Source: Nelumbo lutea (lineage: Eukaryota > Streptophyta > Magnoliopsida > Proteales > Nelumbonaceae). Taken from it: a DNA stretch of 64,000 nucleotides. Position numbers and translations under genes: made by a program. Of this stretch, positions 46,191-58,029 are shown in pieces. Within the stretch, counting starts at the first letter, position 1; each line of letters opens with the position of its first letter. The stretch is from positions 205,301,813 through 205,365,812 of the forward strand of contig JAKGHH010000001.1 in NCBI GenBank assembly GCA_022828595.1, in the 5' to 3' direction. Below the pieces are notes generated by a model. That model ran no database searches. It was not told the DNA's origin and saw nothing but the letters and a program-made list of their open reading frames with translations.

Positions 46191-49100
46191 CATCAAATTA
46201 CTTGGTTTGAAATGCTACCCCAGGTAGCCAAACCTAGAGGAGGGCTGAATTGGGTTCTAAAAAGTTCTTTCCCAACTAAAGCCTTTTCAAGCTAAGAAAC
46301 TATGTAAAAATAATAGAAATTAACAAGTGAAGTGCTTGTGTGACAAATATTAGTAGTGGGTATAGTGAATAAAAATAGATTTAAAGAACAATTGTATGTT
46401 GACCTTGTTTTGATGATAAAAAATTCATTGAGAGTATTAATGGTATGGTAAGATTATAACCAATATAACTCAACTTCTCTGAGCTATAATTGTACTAAGC
46501 AAGCATGCTAATGAAAATGAATTGGAAGCACTACTTGATTCAACTGGTTGATGTTCATTACAACACCATCTCCAATCTTTTTAATGAGGATGCTTCAAGG
46601 AAATTCAAGCATGTAAAGAATACAAAAAATTTCAAATGTGATGGATTTATTCAAGATGATCTATATAACAACTCAATAAAGAGGAAATCTACATTAAGCC
46701 ATGGTTTAAGAGTCATATATCTAAGTTCCTAATGTAAGCAGTTGCTTAAGATGTACTTTTTATGATACTCAATAAGATCTAACTCAGTTTAATTAACCTT
46801 AGAGACTAACGGATATAATAGGTTTGATTCCTAAGCTTTCTTGGACCTAAACAAATATTAGAATCTTGAAAATCAATGTTGAAATCCAAAGGAAGAACCC
46901 CCCAACCCTTGGATAAATATTTTCAAGGTTTGTTGGGTTGAAGCATAAAATGTCATAGTTAATCGACTATGTATGACAACCAAGGCATAAAAATCCATAC
47001 TCTATGATATAATTGACTACCAAAAAATGCATAATCGATTATTTATTACAGCTAAGGCATGAAAATGCCTTGATCATATAGAGTAGTTAACAACTCAAAA
47101 CTACATATTCAATTAATTCTAATGTGTTGAGTTAAAACATGCATCAATCAACTAAATAGGAGGATTCAATCGACCAAAGGAGAAAAAAAAGATTTTTTTC
47201 CTTCTGTCAACACAAATTTCATGCTAAATTTGGAGCACAAAAAATTAATGCGGACAAATTCATTTTTTTTTTTGTGTAGAAACTTAAATGGGATACAAAC
47301 TCTCTTTTTCTTTGAAGAATACCCTAGGAGGTCCCTTGTAATGATTCGACGAAGATCTTCTTGACTACAACAATTTAATAAAAGATTTATTATTTGCAGT
47401 AATTTGATGAGAGCTTTCATTGAGTACAACAATTTAAATGACCAAATTCTTTGATTCGCGTGACACAGGACTACAGTAGTTTTGAAGCTTCAACAGTTGA
47501 GAAGCCGAATTTCTGGTTGGGGATTGCCAGAGAGAGGCAAAGAGGAAAGAATGATTTTAGTTGAAAATCTCTCAATATGCACGTGGCTAACAACATTTAA
47601 TTTGAAACTTCAACAGCTCAACATCGGCTCATGAGATAGACTTCTTCCAAATTCTTCTGTCTTCTCCCTTCCTTTTCTTTTTTTTTTTTTTTATCTTCTC
47701 TTTTTTGTAGACGAGCCTTCTTTCCAAGGGGTATGTTCTTCTCATCCCATGCCCCATTTTATAATGAATTGGGTTCATTTGAAGAGTCCGCCTCCATTTC
47801 AATTTTGAAATTCATGTTCTAAAAGGGAATGATCTTTAATAGATTTCTTGGCCAACCTTAATTTTCTCTTACCCAATTGTTAATTAGACATTATTGCATA
47901 TTAATCTCCATTAAATGGGCCCCACTAGATCCCCCAACTATTAATGTAATCCTCTTTCACTCCAAATCAATTATTGGCAGTCTATTAATGGGGGCATCTT
48001 ACTAAGATCTAGCTGGTGCCCATGAGTTAGGCCATAGGATCAATATTCATGATTCGGTGGAAGGCCCACATAAAAGGAAATACCTCAACCTGTTATCAAT
48101 TAACCAACTATCATTTCCCTTTTTATTTTGTCACTTAAAATCCTTTAATTTAATCCAAACTCACCACATTAGTTTGAAAAGATTTTTGGTTGATTTGTCA
48201 TTTTGTTACCACCTAAAGGCTAAGATTTGGAATGGTGATTGGGTGATTACGCACCATGTGTAGCCTCATCATATTTATGGCCAGCCATCTTACTTTTTCT
48301 ATAGATTTTCATTTAAGTTTGATTGTCGGTTAATTGAGATTCTCTTAATTATAATTTGTATTATTTTGGAAAATTTGTTGGTTTGAGATCTCCAATTATC
48401 AAATTGGTGATCTTTATATAAATAAGGTTGATCGGAAGATGCTTGCCACTTGTCAAGAAATTAGGGCCCATATAAGGAAGGAAATCCATTATTTGAATTA
48501 AGTTAATCCTCATTGAATCAGCCAATAAAATTTTCCTTTTAACCAAATTGTTAATGGTTATCAATCAATTGGGCCCCACTAAAATTGATTAGAGAAAACC
48601 TCTCTAGTTGATTTGAGATATGTTTAAGAAAATCTTTCTAATTGCCATTAATGATGGGCTTTGTCTCAAAATTCATGCCTCTACGTGGTAGGTATTCATT
48701 GCTCTTATTCAAATTGACTTGTAGTGGGCTCTATCCAACACACTCTTGGGTTTGGATTTAATGGTACCTCTCCACTCAATCCTTTTTGTGGGAATACATT
48801 AGGGGGCCCATTTTCTAATTATACTTCACATTGGGTCCCATCCAAATCTTTTTTGGGCCCAAATTTTGTTATTCAATTCCATTTCATATTGGGCCCAAAA
48901 TTTACATATCAACACTTTCATCCAGTAGATGACTATTTCGATGAAATTCAACAATTTGGAGGCTTAAACAGCTATTATTATCTTTAGAAAGCCTTCTATC
49001 TTGTTAGAGATACTTTCAATCATTACTATATTTAGTAAAATATTTCCAATGGCTATAAAGTATCACTTGCTCTCCAAATCTCTATAGATAAAGGTATTTA

Positions 49101-50040
49101 GCTTGACTCAAAGCATTCAAGAAAAAGAGAAAGAAAAACTTAATTATTATTGTACATAGTCTTTAGTTGTTTTTTAGAGAACAAGTTAGTAAGAGTCCTT
49201 ATTTTCTTTGAAGTGATTTATGAGCTTTAATAGTTTTAGATGTGAAAAAAAAAGTTGAGAAGCTTTAGAACTTATACAATCTCACCCATCTATTGTGCGT
49301 CTCTTCATTGAATTGAACATTTTGAGTGTATATTCTTACAACTAAGTAGTTTGACTTGTAAATTGTTGTATTTGTTTAATGAGAGGCCTTGTATCCTGTT
49401 GTAATGTGGTATACTTGTAACATCTCTATGTGTAGGAGATGTTTTAGGTTTAAACATCAATGAAATTTTGATTAGGATCATAAAGGTTATTTGGGGTTTG
49501 ATAGAGATCTTAAAGTTCTATTATGTTAGGTTTAGCATGCAATTGTGAAGTTCTATTAAGTTTGGGTAGCACTCAAAAATATATTAAAGGTTTTAGAAGT
49601 GTTGAAAAACCTATGGTTACGAAGTTCAGCTAATTAAGTTAGTAAAAATCCTTAAAGGTATCTAAGGTAGAGGATACAAGAAAGGGTTTCTAATGATTCT
49701 CTATAAAAATCTTGTATGTTTACATTGTGCTTTTCTCGCTTTATCTTTTCTTTATTTTTAAGTTGTTGTATTGCTATTACTATTTATTAATCCATCATCT
49801 AATTACTTAAACTTGAATATCTATTGATCTTGTATGTTATTACATTTTATTTTGTTTATCTTTCTTTCAAATTGCAATATACAAATATCTTGGTGTGGTT
49901 ACTTATCTACTAACCCTACTAACTGCGTTAACATTTATATTCAATGGTTTGTATATGTTATTGCTTACTAACTTTCACTAACTACTAAATACTAACAGTT
50001 AGCTATTTTTCTTTTACATTCTTACTAGCGGAGCGCCCCT
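46191..50040 (+). other. Intergenic, possibly decayed LTR-retroelement
   Basis: 46200-46420 (TAGAGGAGGGCTGAATTGGG, AAGCTAAGAAACTATG, TTTTGATGATAAA) and 49120-49800 (GAGAGGCCTTGTATCC, GTGGTATACTTGTAAC) resemble the LTR and leader sequence of large plant copia elements as I remember them. No gag or pol is recognisable. 48540-48900 holds a run of GGGCCCA-type motifs. No gene was seen. Confidence 0.35.
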
Positions 50041-50881
50041 ATGTTGCAGGGGCTAATCAGAATATAAAAACACATTAAATAGACAATTTTATTCATCCAA
50101 TGAGATTTAAAGTTAGCTACTTGGGTAAATGAAGCAAATTAATTAGTTAATTTAACTTAATTAATATGATAAATTAATTAACTTAATTGATTATATATGG
50201 TAAATTAATTACTCAAATTAAAAAAAAATAATTGTATAATTATAATTAATAACTTTAAAATAATTAATAAAATATTAAAAAATAAATTTATGCAAATTTG
50301 AGTAAATTAACATATGATATGCATTGAGACATTTCAACAAGTGTATATTGTTGGAAGGGGTTGGGGAGAAGAATGCGAAGGAGTAGTTGAATTCTTGGAG
50401 AGAGAATGTGAGGGAAGAGAAAATGTTTTAAAATATTAGTTTGTTTTTGTTCCATGGAATTTGATTAAGACATTAAAGAGATGTAGATGAAAAGGCTCGA
50501 CTTGGCCAAAAAATTCTAGGCTTGGTCCTAAGTTTTGTGTTTAGACTTAGTACTACATTTTTTTGCCCGAACTTTGGCCTAATACTTTATCCCAACCTAA
50601 GCTCACATCAGGCTCACAAATTTCCAAGTCAAGCTTGGGCCCAACCAACCTAAGCCCACATAACTCAAAATTCAAGGCTTGGGCCTAGGTTTTTTGTTCA
50701 TAATTATAAGACTTAATTAATTAATTAATTAATTTGATAAATTAAAAAAATATATTAAAAACATTTGTTATCCTATAAAAAGTGTATGGAGATAGTAGTT
50801 GAAGATAAACGAAAATTTGAAAATAAAGATAAATGAAAAATTAAAAATAGTATTATAGTGGGAGTGAAGAGAGAGAGAGAG
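50041..50881. other. Intergenic, AT-rich, no gene seen
   Basis: A gene-free stretch with TTAATTAA-rich DNA. 50500-50700 carries GGCTTGGGCC/TAAGCCCA repeats of a probable old MITE. Confidence 0.45.
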
Positions 50882-51184
50882 AGGGTTGTCAATGAGTCAG
50901 ATGCAAGTAGAACTAAAACCAACCGGATAAGAATTATTAAGGACCCAAAACCAAATCGGACCTAATAGGGTTTATGGACCCAATTATAATAAATAAGTTG
51001 GAAATGTTATATATTCAATATTAATTTATTTAATATATATATATATATATAAGTTTGAATCAATTCGTGACTGGTGGAACCAGCTTCAACCTGATGACAA
51101 TCGAGACAATATATCAAGAACTGGAATTGAATTGACCTAATCGGTTTGGGTCCATTAAGTCCAGCTCGACCCATTGACAACCCT
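50882..51184. mobile_element. 303-bp hAT-like MITE with 8-bp TSD
   Basis: The left end AGGGTTGTCAATGAGTC is the near-perfect inverse of the right end GACCCATTGACAACCCT. The 8 bases on both sides are AGAGAGAG (50874-50881 and 51185-51192), the length expected for hAT elements. The TSD is low complexity, so it could partly be chance. The interior contains GGACC/GGTCC-rich subterminal repeats and (TA)n. Confidence 0.7.
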
Positions 51185-51194
51185 AGAGAGAGAA

Positions 51195-51420
51195 GGGGTA
51201 ATAAATGAAAAATAACTACAATTTTGTGGCAATATTGTAATTATATGTTGATGGTACTTTTATAATTACATGAAAATTTAATATCATATGCACAACTAAA
51301 GAGTAGACTGATTGCTTTTAATGGCACTCTTGTAATTAGTAAAAAAACTCATTGTTATAAATAATGGCATTCTTGTAATTAGTAGAAAATTCAATAAGAC
51401 CAATAATAGCATTCTTGTAA
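51195..51420. repeat. 42-43-bp minisatellite
   Basis: TAATGGCAYTCTTGTAATTAG starts at 51319, 51362 and 51404 (periods 43 and 42). A weaker copy, GGTACTTTTATAATTACA, lies near 51252. Confidence 0.75.
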
Positions 51421-51951
51421 TTAGAAAATGTTCATGAACATCACACGAATCATTTGTGCCAAAATAGCAAAATATTTCACACAAGCCCATATAACATTTC
51501 TATGCTAGGATTCCATTTCAAGCAAAATGTGCACTCCATACATACACATTTTGCTTTTAGTATATACATGATGATTGCTTACATTTATTGCTTTATTTAT
51601 TATTCAACTACATTATTTAATTTTAATAGTAAAATTGTTCTCGAGATTCGGGTAGTAGTTCTTTTATTTTGCTTATCATTCAAACAACTTGAATCTCAAG
51701 TTTGCTTTCTAGTAGTTGGTTCTTCTCTCAACTACTATCATGTGGTTGGTCCTTAATCTCCAATTACAAAACTTGGCATATACATTTTATGCAACTGTCA
51801 TTTATTTTTAGTCGCCTTTATATTTCTATAGGTATTTAAGCTTATTGTTTAATCTTTATGTTAGTTAAACTTATTTACTTCATTATTCTTTAATCTACAA
51901 TTATATAAACTTATTTACTTTATTATTTTATTTACTTTCAAACTGCTATTT
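51421..51951. other. Intergenic, no gene seen
   Basis: The plus-strand frame at 51454-51756 has no recognisable motif. Confidence 0.45.
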
Positions 51952-52057
51952 AGGCTCAGTTTGGAAAGAGTACAAATACAAATATATAGAGTGCAAATCT
52001 ATGTATTTTGTATGTATTTGCACTGTACATATTTGTATTTGTATTATTTTCAAACTA
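51952..52057. mobile_element. Small hAT-like MITE, copy 1
   Basis: TAGGCTCAGTTTGGAAAGAGTACAAATACAAATAT at the left mirrors ATATTTGTATTTGTATTATTTTCAAACTA at the right. A second copy lies at 55963-56086. Confidence 0.65.
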
Positions 52058-52457
52058 AAAAGTTACTTGTGATTAATATTTATCTTTATTTAATTGCTAA
52101 TACTTGCAACTATTGTAGTTATACGCTGTTCATTTGTTTTTATCTACAACTTATCATATAGTAGTTAGTTGATTCTATTGATTAGTCTTTTATACAACTG
52201 CTATTATTTGATTCAGCCTCTATTTTGCTGCATTTTGTATTGAATTTTCACGAAGGTGTAAATTTAGATTTATAGATGGTTTTAAGCTTGAAACAGACCA
52301 AGTTTTTAAGTTATACCCAATTCATCTTCTATTGACTAAGGCCATAAGTCCAAACACTACAAAGAACCAAAAGTACATATAAGATTTATAAAAGTTCAAC
52401 CAAACTAAACATACATCATCTCTCTAAGCATACTACCTAATAATTCCCATTAAATTA
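52058..52457. other. Intergenic, no gene seen
   Basis: Nothing recognisable. Confidence 0.45.
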
Positions 52458-52610
52458 GTTGGACTCTTAGAATGCTAGTAAGACCTTTACAATAGTTGGA
52501 CTTTATAGTTGCCAACAAGACCTTTACAACACTTAGACTTCATAGGTGCTGATAAGACTCTTACAACATTTGAATTTCCAAGGTTCAACAAGACTTTTAA
52601 TTCGATAAAC
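52458..52610. repeat. ~40-bp minisatellite, four units
   Basis: Imperfect units share the form TTGGACTTTATAGTTGCYAA followed by CAAGACCTTTACAAC, repeated about four times. Confidence 0.7.
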
Positions 52611-53849
52611 TTACAAATGATATCCCATCCTCTACAATATTCAAACTTTGAACACTTCAGCAACCATCGATTAGAAAACCACTAGGTGATCAATTACAAT
52701 AGAATATACAATAAAAACATAATAATCAATGCCTCTCACTAGGTTAATATGTGATACAAAAAATTATTCGAATGTAATAATGGGTAATTAGTATGGACTA
52801 ACGCATTTGAAGATATTGGTAATTCTTGAAGATGATTAATGAAGTACAAATTAGCCTTTTTCAAGTTTTTTTTCTCCAAGGATAAAATATTTTTCAATTC
52901 ATAATCTCTTTAAGCAAAGTTGCATTCTTGCCAATGCTTTATTTTTACTTTTCACAATAAAGCTTAGTTCACTTTCTTAAGATTTTCATCTCAAATTCAT
53001 GCATATATAGCATAAATCATGTTTAGAGAGCTTGTGATTGTTATAAATCCATTAGGAATGGACTAAACCATTATTATAAATGTTTAAAACTTGTTTCCAA
53101 CATTGTTAGATGTTTACATGAAAAGAAAAACCCATTGATTTTTCAAATAGTAAAAAATTTTTTTTATACTTCATGAAGTAATTAACTAACATGAGTAGAT
53201 AGTCAATTATTTGAACTCTGTTAAGGTAGGTAGTTTACTGTCAATTTCAAGTAGGTGACTAGTACATGTATGAGAGAATATTTATTCTCTGATAATTAAC
53301 AAGTTATATTCTCGATTGATAAACATAATCAAATACCCTTACTCCATTAGTCAACTATTAAACAAAGTTATGTGATATCAGTCTCGACTATTACAACTAG
53401 TTGACTTAGTACCTTGTGGGTAATAAACTAGACCATATCTAACTTTAGGAACTTTATGATAAACTTAGTTAAAGTCTATGAAAGGCCTATGCATTTAACC
53501 ATTAGCCTCTAAGGTTTTGGTTATACCAAAATAGGTCAAACCCATTGTTATGCATCTTACAAATAATTTACATCAAGTCTTAGAGAAATAAAAAATGTTG
53601 TAAGAACGTGATGTCTTATTCTTTTTCTTTTCATGATAACACTTTTCTTTCTTAATGAGTATTTGTTCTACCATTTGATATAAGTACTCATTTTAAATCA
53701 TTCGTATTCTTCAAATGAGCTTATTATCATTTTTAGTTTATCTAATGAAATCATTTGGTATAACTATACACTTGTGTTCAAATTGTTAGTATTGTCAATT
53801 GATTTGTTGCCATCAAAACACATAGGGTTAATATGAAGGAAATTTAATT
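52611..53849. other. Intergenic, no gene seen
   Basis: AT-rich. Around 53490-53550 it appears, inverted, to resemble 46786-46830 (CCTTAGAGRCTAAYGG), suggesting two copies of one old dispersed repeat. Confidence 0.4.
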
Positions 53850-55200
53850 TCGAATACGCAAGAAATAGCCATACAATTTGAAACCACTCAAATTGTATAT
53901 TTTTATTACAATTGAATCTTTCCATTTATTCTTTTATCATATTTTTCTTCTTGTCTAAATAGTTTATACATGATTACTTTGTGACATTTTGAAGGGGTAA
54001 GATGATCTGTTGCATTTGTTTCATTTATGTTTGAAAAAAATATGTTCAAAAATAATCATTGGTTTAAGTATTGTTGCTAATTTTTGACACTTATTGTTAT
54101 GAAAGTGAATTAAACAAAACTTTAATGTTTTCATTTTAGTCTTTTTTCTAATACTCAAGTGACCTAACAAGCTTTTGATGCCATGCTATTTCCATTGGAT
54201 TACTGGGCTTGAAGAATATCTCATTTTAAACAAACAAGATATAACTTAAAACCGTATTCTTTCATTTTCTTTAACCCAGGATTTTTCTTCTTATCTATAA
54301 AAGTTTATATTTGATTACGTGGCAATGATCCATTTTAAAGGGGTAAGGTTATAACTCTCTTCTATTTATTTTATTTCTAATTTCAATGCATTTATTTGTT
54401 GGAAAAATGTTATGAAATATCACGGTTTAAGTACTATTAATGGTTTTTGGCAACTTATTGTTGTTGATTGGTATGAAAGCATTAATGACCTTAATGTTAT
54501 TTATGTCTCTGTTGTTGTTCCATTAAAGTTAAGTAGTTGAATCAAATACGAATTGGTCACACCCTTTTATTATGAGCCTTCCATATTTTGATTAAGAAAA
54601 AATCTATAATGCCAAAAAGACATGATATTGAGAGAATTTTAACCAATTACATACCCCCTTTAATTTTGATGAAAACCCACTTCCCATAACCCATTCCATA
54701 TTGCATACACTATTTTAAATTTGGTCAAATAGTGCCCCACTGGCAATTGTTATACATCTTCAAATTAAAACATTAATAAAGATACTTATAACTTCATCGA
54801 AATGTGAACAATGGATCTTATAGCAAGTGAACTAACAATACCTTGATTGTTTCTTTATAGCTTTTTGCCAACATCAAGTGACTTAACAAGTTTTTAATGC
54901 AATGTTGTTTCCGGGTGATTGGCTTGAAGAACACCACATTTCAAACAAATAAGATTTAGCCATACCATTTAAAACAGCTAAAACTGTATCTTTTCATTAC
55001 AATTAGATCTTTCCATTTTCTTTTACCCCGCATTTTTATTCTTCTTATCTACAAGACTTTACCCCTTATTACTTGGAAATAATCTATTTTGAAGAGGTAA
55101 GATTTTATATTTTGCCATTTGTTTGATTTCTCATTTTGATGCATTTTTCTATTGGAGAGTGTTTTAAAAAGTCATTGATTAAGTAACATTAGAGACCTCA
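53850..55200. repeat. Degenerate ~0.36-kb repeat array
   Basis: A motif set recurs in order: ATCTTTCCATTT...TTCTTCTTRTCTA, GATTACTTGGHAATRATC, ATTTTGAAGGGGTAAG, then CAAGTGACYTAACAAGYTTTTGATGC. The GGGGTAAG landmark occurs near 53995, 54340 and 55090. The CAAGTGAC landmark occurs near 54158 and 54875, with a distant relative at 46157. Spacings are near one or two times 0.36 kb. Confidence 0.6.
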
Positions 55201-55962
55201 TCCAAATAACATTATACCATTAATGCCTTCATATAAGGCATTTGTTTGGGTTTAATGGATCTACAATTTACACACGTTTAAGTTCTTACATGGTGAAGAA
55301 GATAATAAATATGAATCCATACCTAGTTATCATATATACAACCCATTTTACACATGGTGTTGGTGTATGAATTAATGTTAATGTTCAATGATAGTTGAAT
55401 GAATAAAGATGACCTTACTTGGTATTATTCTAGATAATCAATTATGGTGATTCTTTTGATTCTTTGGATAAGAATGACATTTGGGAGTGAGATTTTTAAA
55501 ATTGCAATTCATTTTTGGATGGAAAATCTCATATGAGTAACCATTTCTTAGAAGTGAAAAAATCTTACTTTTGATAATTGAGAATGCCATTCTCTTGATT
55601 TGTCGCTACATTGTTTTTAAATTAATGAATACATGTATTCGGATTACATGTGAAAGCGATGTACTACACCATGCATCATGCATGATAAGTTCGAAAGAAT
55701 ACATTGCTCATTGTCTTTAGGTACTATATACTATGAATCATGCATGATATGTTCGAAAGCGGGGTACTGCACCATGACACATTCAAAAGTTTAGGTATTG
55801 CACTATGCATCATGCATGATCCATTACCATACTTTTTGATTTTATTATAGAAAACTAAAAATGGAGAAAATTTAATCTCTCTCTCTCATTTATTGAGGTC
55901 AATGCAAGGGTGATTAAATTTTCAGGAAGGGGTAGGATAAACTTTATTGCATGCAAGATACT
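55201..55962. other. Intergenic with short direct repeats
   Basis: 55655-55820 contains three to four copies of CTRCACCATGCATCATGCATGATAYG-like sequence, each holding the ATCATGCATGAT palindrome. No gene. Confidence 0.5.
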
Positions 55963-56086
55963 TAGGCTCCGTTTCGAAGGAGTACACATGCAAATATGTA
56001 GAGTGCAAAACTATATATTTTATATTATTTTGTATGAATTTGTAATGCAAATATTTGTATTTATACTCCTTCCAAACTAAGCCTTA
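55963..56086. mobile_element. Small hAT-like MITE, copy 2
   Basis: The left end TAGGCTCCGTTTCGAAGGAGTA mirrors the right end TACTCCTTCCAAACTAAGCCT. It has the same internal AGAGTGCAAA and GCAAATATTTGTATTT as the copy at 51952. Confidence 0.75.
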
Positions 56087-56164
56087 AGAGTAAACGAGCA
56101 TTTATCACTGATTTACCAAATCAACCACTTAATATTCCATTTAACTATCACTGAACATGAATCT

Positions 56165-56275
56165 GTACACCCACACTCTATGTAAAATGAGTTGAATCTT
56201 ACCCCTTCAAAGTGGGTAATTACTAAGTAATCAAGCGTAAACTCTTGTGAATAATAATAAAAAAAGAAACAAAAA
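56165..56275 (-). repeat. Inverted copy of the ~0.36-kb repeat
   Basis: CTTACCCCTTCAAAGTGGGTAATTAC and AAGTAATCAAGCGTAAACTC are the reverse complement of the GATTAC...TTTGAAGGGGTAAG core of the 53850-55200 array. Confidence 0.55.
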
Positions 56276-56306
56276 TAAAGAATAAAACAATAATAATACT
56301 CTACAT

Positions 56307-56756
56307 TAGGGGTGATCATTTCAACCCGGCCCGCACAAGTCCGGCTTAGAAATTCTAGGAGTGGCCTAGGTTTTGTGTTTAGGTCCGGCTCGACTCGTAA
56401 ATATTTAAACTTATACATTTTGTGTATAATGCATACATACGCATATATGTTATTTTGCATTATATTATATATTTTATATATAAATATTATAGCATGATAT
56501 GTATAATCTATATTATATGTAATATTTTATATTATATAATGTATAAAATAAGTTTATATGCATGTTATATCATTTATTATATAGATATATAATGTTTTAG
56601 ATATAAGTGACATTAGCTCAGAATCAGGCCCAACTCGGCCCAGGCCCATATAAACTTGGGCTAGAACTTGTGTTTCAGGTTAAAAAACCTTGAGTCCGAG
56701 CCTAAAGTATAGCCCTTATATAAGTGAAAAGCCCGGCACGACCCTCATCACCCCTA
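56307..56756. mobile_element. TAGGGGTGATCA-ended MITE, 450 bp
   Basis: The left end TAGGGGTGATCA mirrors the right end TCATCACCCCTA. CGGCCC/GGGCC-rich subterminal parts flank an AT-rich core. It is non-coding. The flanking 8-mers (TCTACATT and ACTGCGTT) are only partly alike. Confidence 0.7.
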
Positions 56757-57199
56757 CTGCGTTATAAGGTGTAATTGTCTTTAATTTCGTGGTCATTCAC
56801 CGGTTAAGGAATGAAACTAGAGTCAACATTTAACATTTTAATTATACGCAAAATTTCTTGTCTTTTAAGTTCTTTTACTTAACAAGCAAAAACACACATG
56901 TATTATCTTTTTAATTCTTTGGATCAGAATATCTGATGGGCTGGGCGTATAGCGTGCATTATCCAGGTTGGTTCCATACATCCCCACAGCTCTGCTATTC
57001 GTACTCCCCGTAGTACGATACCAATCTAACAGTCCTAAACTGCTACTTACACAAGGCGCTGACGGAGACTCTCGATCAGGGTCTGCGACAAAACACTCCT
57101 TCCCAATTCCTTCGTCCTTCCGGTTTCCTCTTCCCTTCTCCATCGGTTTGAGTCCAGGCGAAGGTCACCGGCTGCTGGGTCATCCACTGTCACTTACAA
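56757..57199 (+). promoter_or_regulatory. Probable promoter region of gene at 57600
   Basis: After the MITE the base composition becomes balanced and pyrimidine-rich (57090-57140, CCTTCC/TTCCTCTTCCC), typical of a plant transcription start region. A minus-strand frame at 56865-57143 has no recognisable domain and is not called. Confidence 0.4.
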
Positions 57200-57723
57200 T
57201 TTCTTGTTTCCTGCTAGTGTGAACGAACAAAACCCTAATAATCTGCAGCACTGGTTCAATTTTGTAAGATTGGCTTGAGGTCTGGCATCGCTTTCTAGAT
57301 TTCTGTATTTCTAATTTTTGATTTTCTTTAATCTCATGTTTCTGTTACCGTTTGTTTGGTTTCTAGCTACTTCTTATTTTTTCTTGTTCTTCGTTGATAT
57401 ATTGGGTGCTTAACGTGGTTGCTCGCGAATTTTTCTTGATGATAGGCTCTGAATACTTGTATAAGAGGGAGGAGATTAGGGTTTGAAGTTTAGTAAACTG
57501 CGCTTGAACTTATGATGTGGATGTAATTTCGTAAATTTGTTTTTGTTCTACAGTAGATTAAGGGGATTTGGGTGTGTTATTACTGGAAGTGAAGTAAGGA
57601 TGTCTGAAGAAAGAAGAGTACACCCTGATTGCATAAATGCTTCCAATCTGTACCATGAATGCGTTGAGTATTGCTTCAGAAAAATAGCTGAAGCCAAGGA
57701 GTGGATCAAGCAAGAGGAATCAG
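57200..57723 (+). CDS. First coding exon of an unidentified small gene
   Basis: A spliced 5' UTR is likely: an acceptor TTCTACAG ends at about 57553, and ATG follows at 57600. The coding part 57600-57723 gives MSEERRVHPDCINASNLYHE, then CVEYCFRKIAEAKEWIKQEE and S, and ends at a GAATCAG|GTTACT donor in phase 1. The Cys/His arrangement HPDC-X7-YHEC-X3-C could bind metal. I have an impression of similar N-termini in plant proteins of unknown function but cannot name the family. Downstream exons are not visible. The first intron is at least several kb and contains an L1 element. Confidence 0.65.
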
Positions 57724-58029
57724 GTTACTTTCTTTTTCTTCCCTTACTGTTAGGAACTTAGGATTGTTTAAATTTCTTTTATTTTGTTATAACTTTGATC
57801 AAAGCTGATTTCTTTGTTGTTCCTTTGTAGAGAATTTCTTTTGGTTGCTTTCTTAGTAATTATGTTCTATAACAAGAAATATGTAACAAAGGGCAAAGAA
57901 ATGAGAAGAGTTCTTGGAATTATGATAAACCTTATTGGGTTGCAAATTTATCTGTTTTGGTTAGAAATCATTTAATATATCTGTTTAGGAAGCCACCTTA
58001 AAAATGGTGCAGCTTACTGCAATTTTAAT
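57724..58029 (+). other. Start of intron 1
   Basis: AT-rich sequence after the donor. No exon was seen. Confidence 0.5.

Noticed and set aside
48540..48987. 87-codon frame with GGGCCC motifs
   Set aside because: The translated repeats come from short GGGCCCA nucleotide motifs, not a protein family.
56865..57143. 92-codon minus-strand frame upstream of the 57600 gene
   Set aside because: No recognisable domain; it overlaps the likely promoter and 5' UTR of the plus-strand gene.
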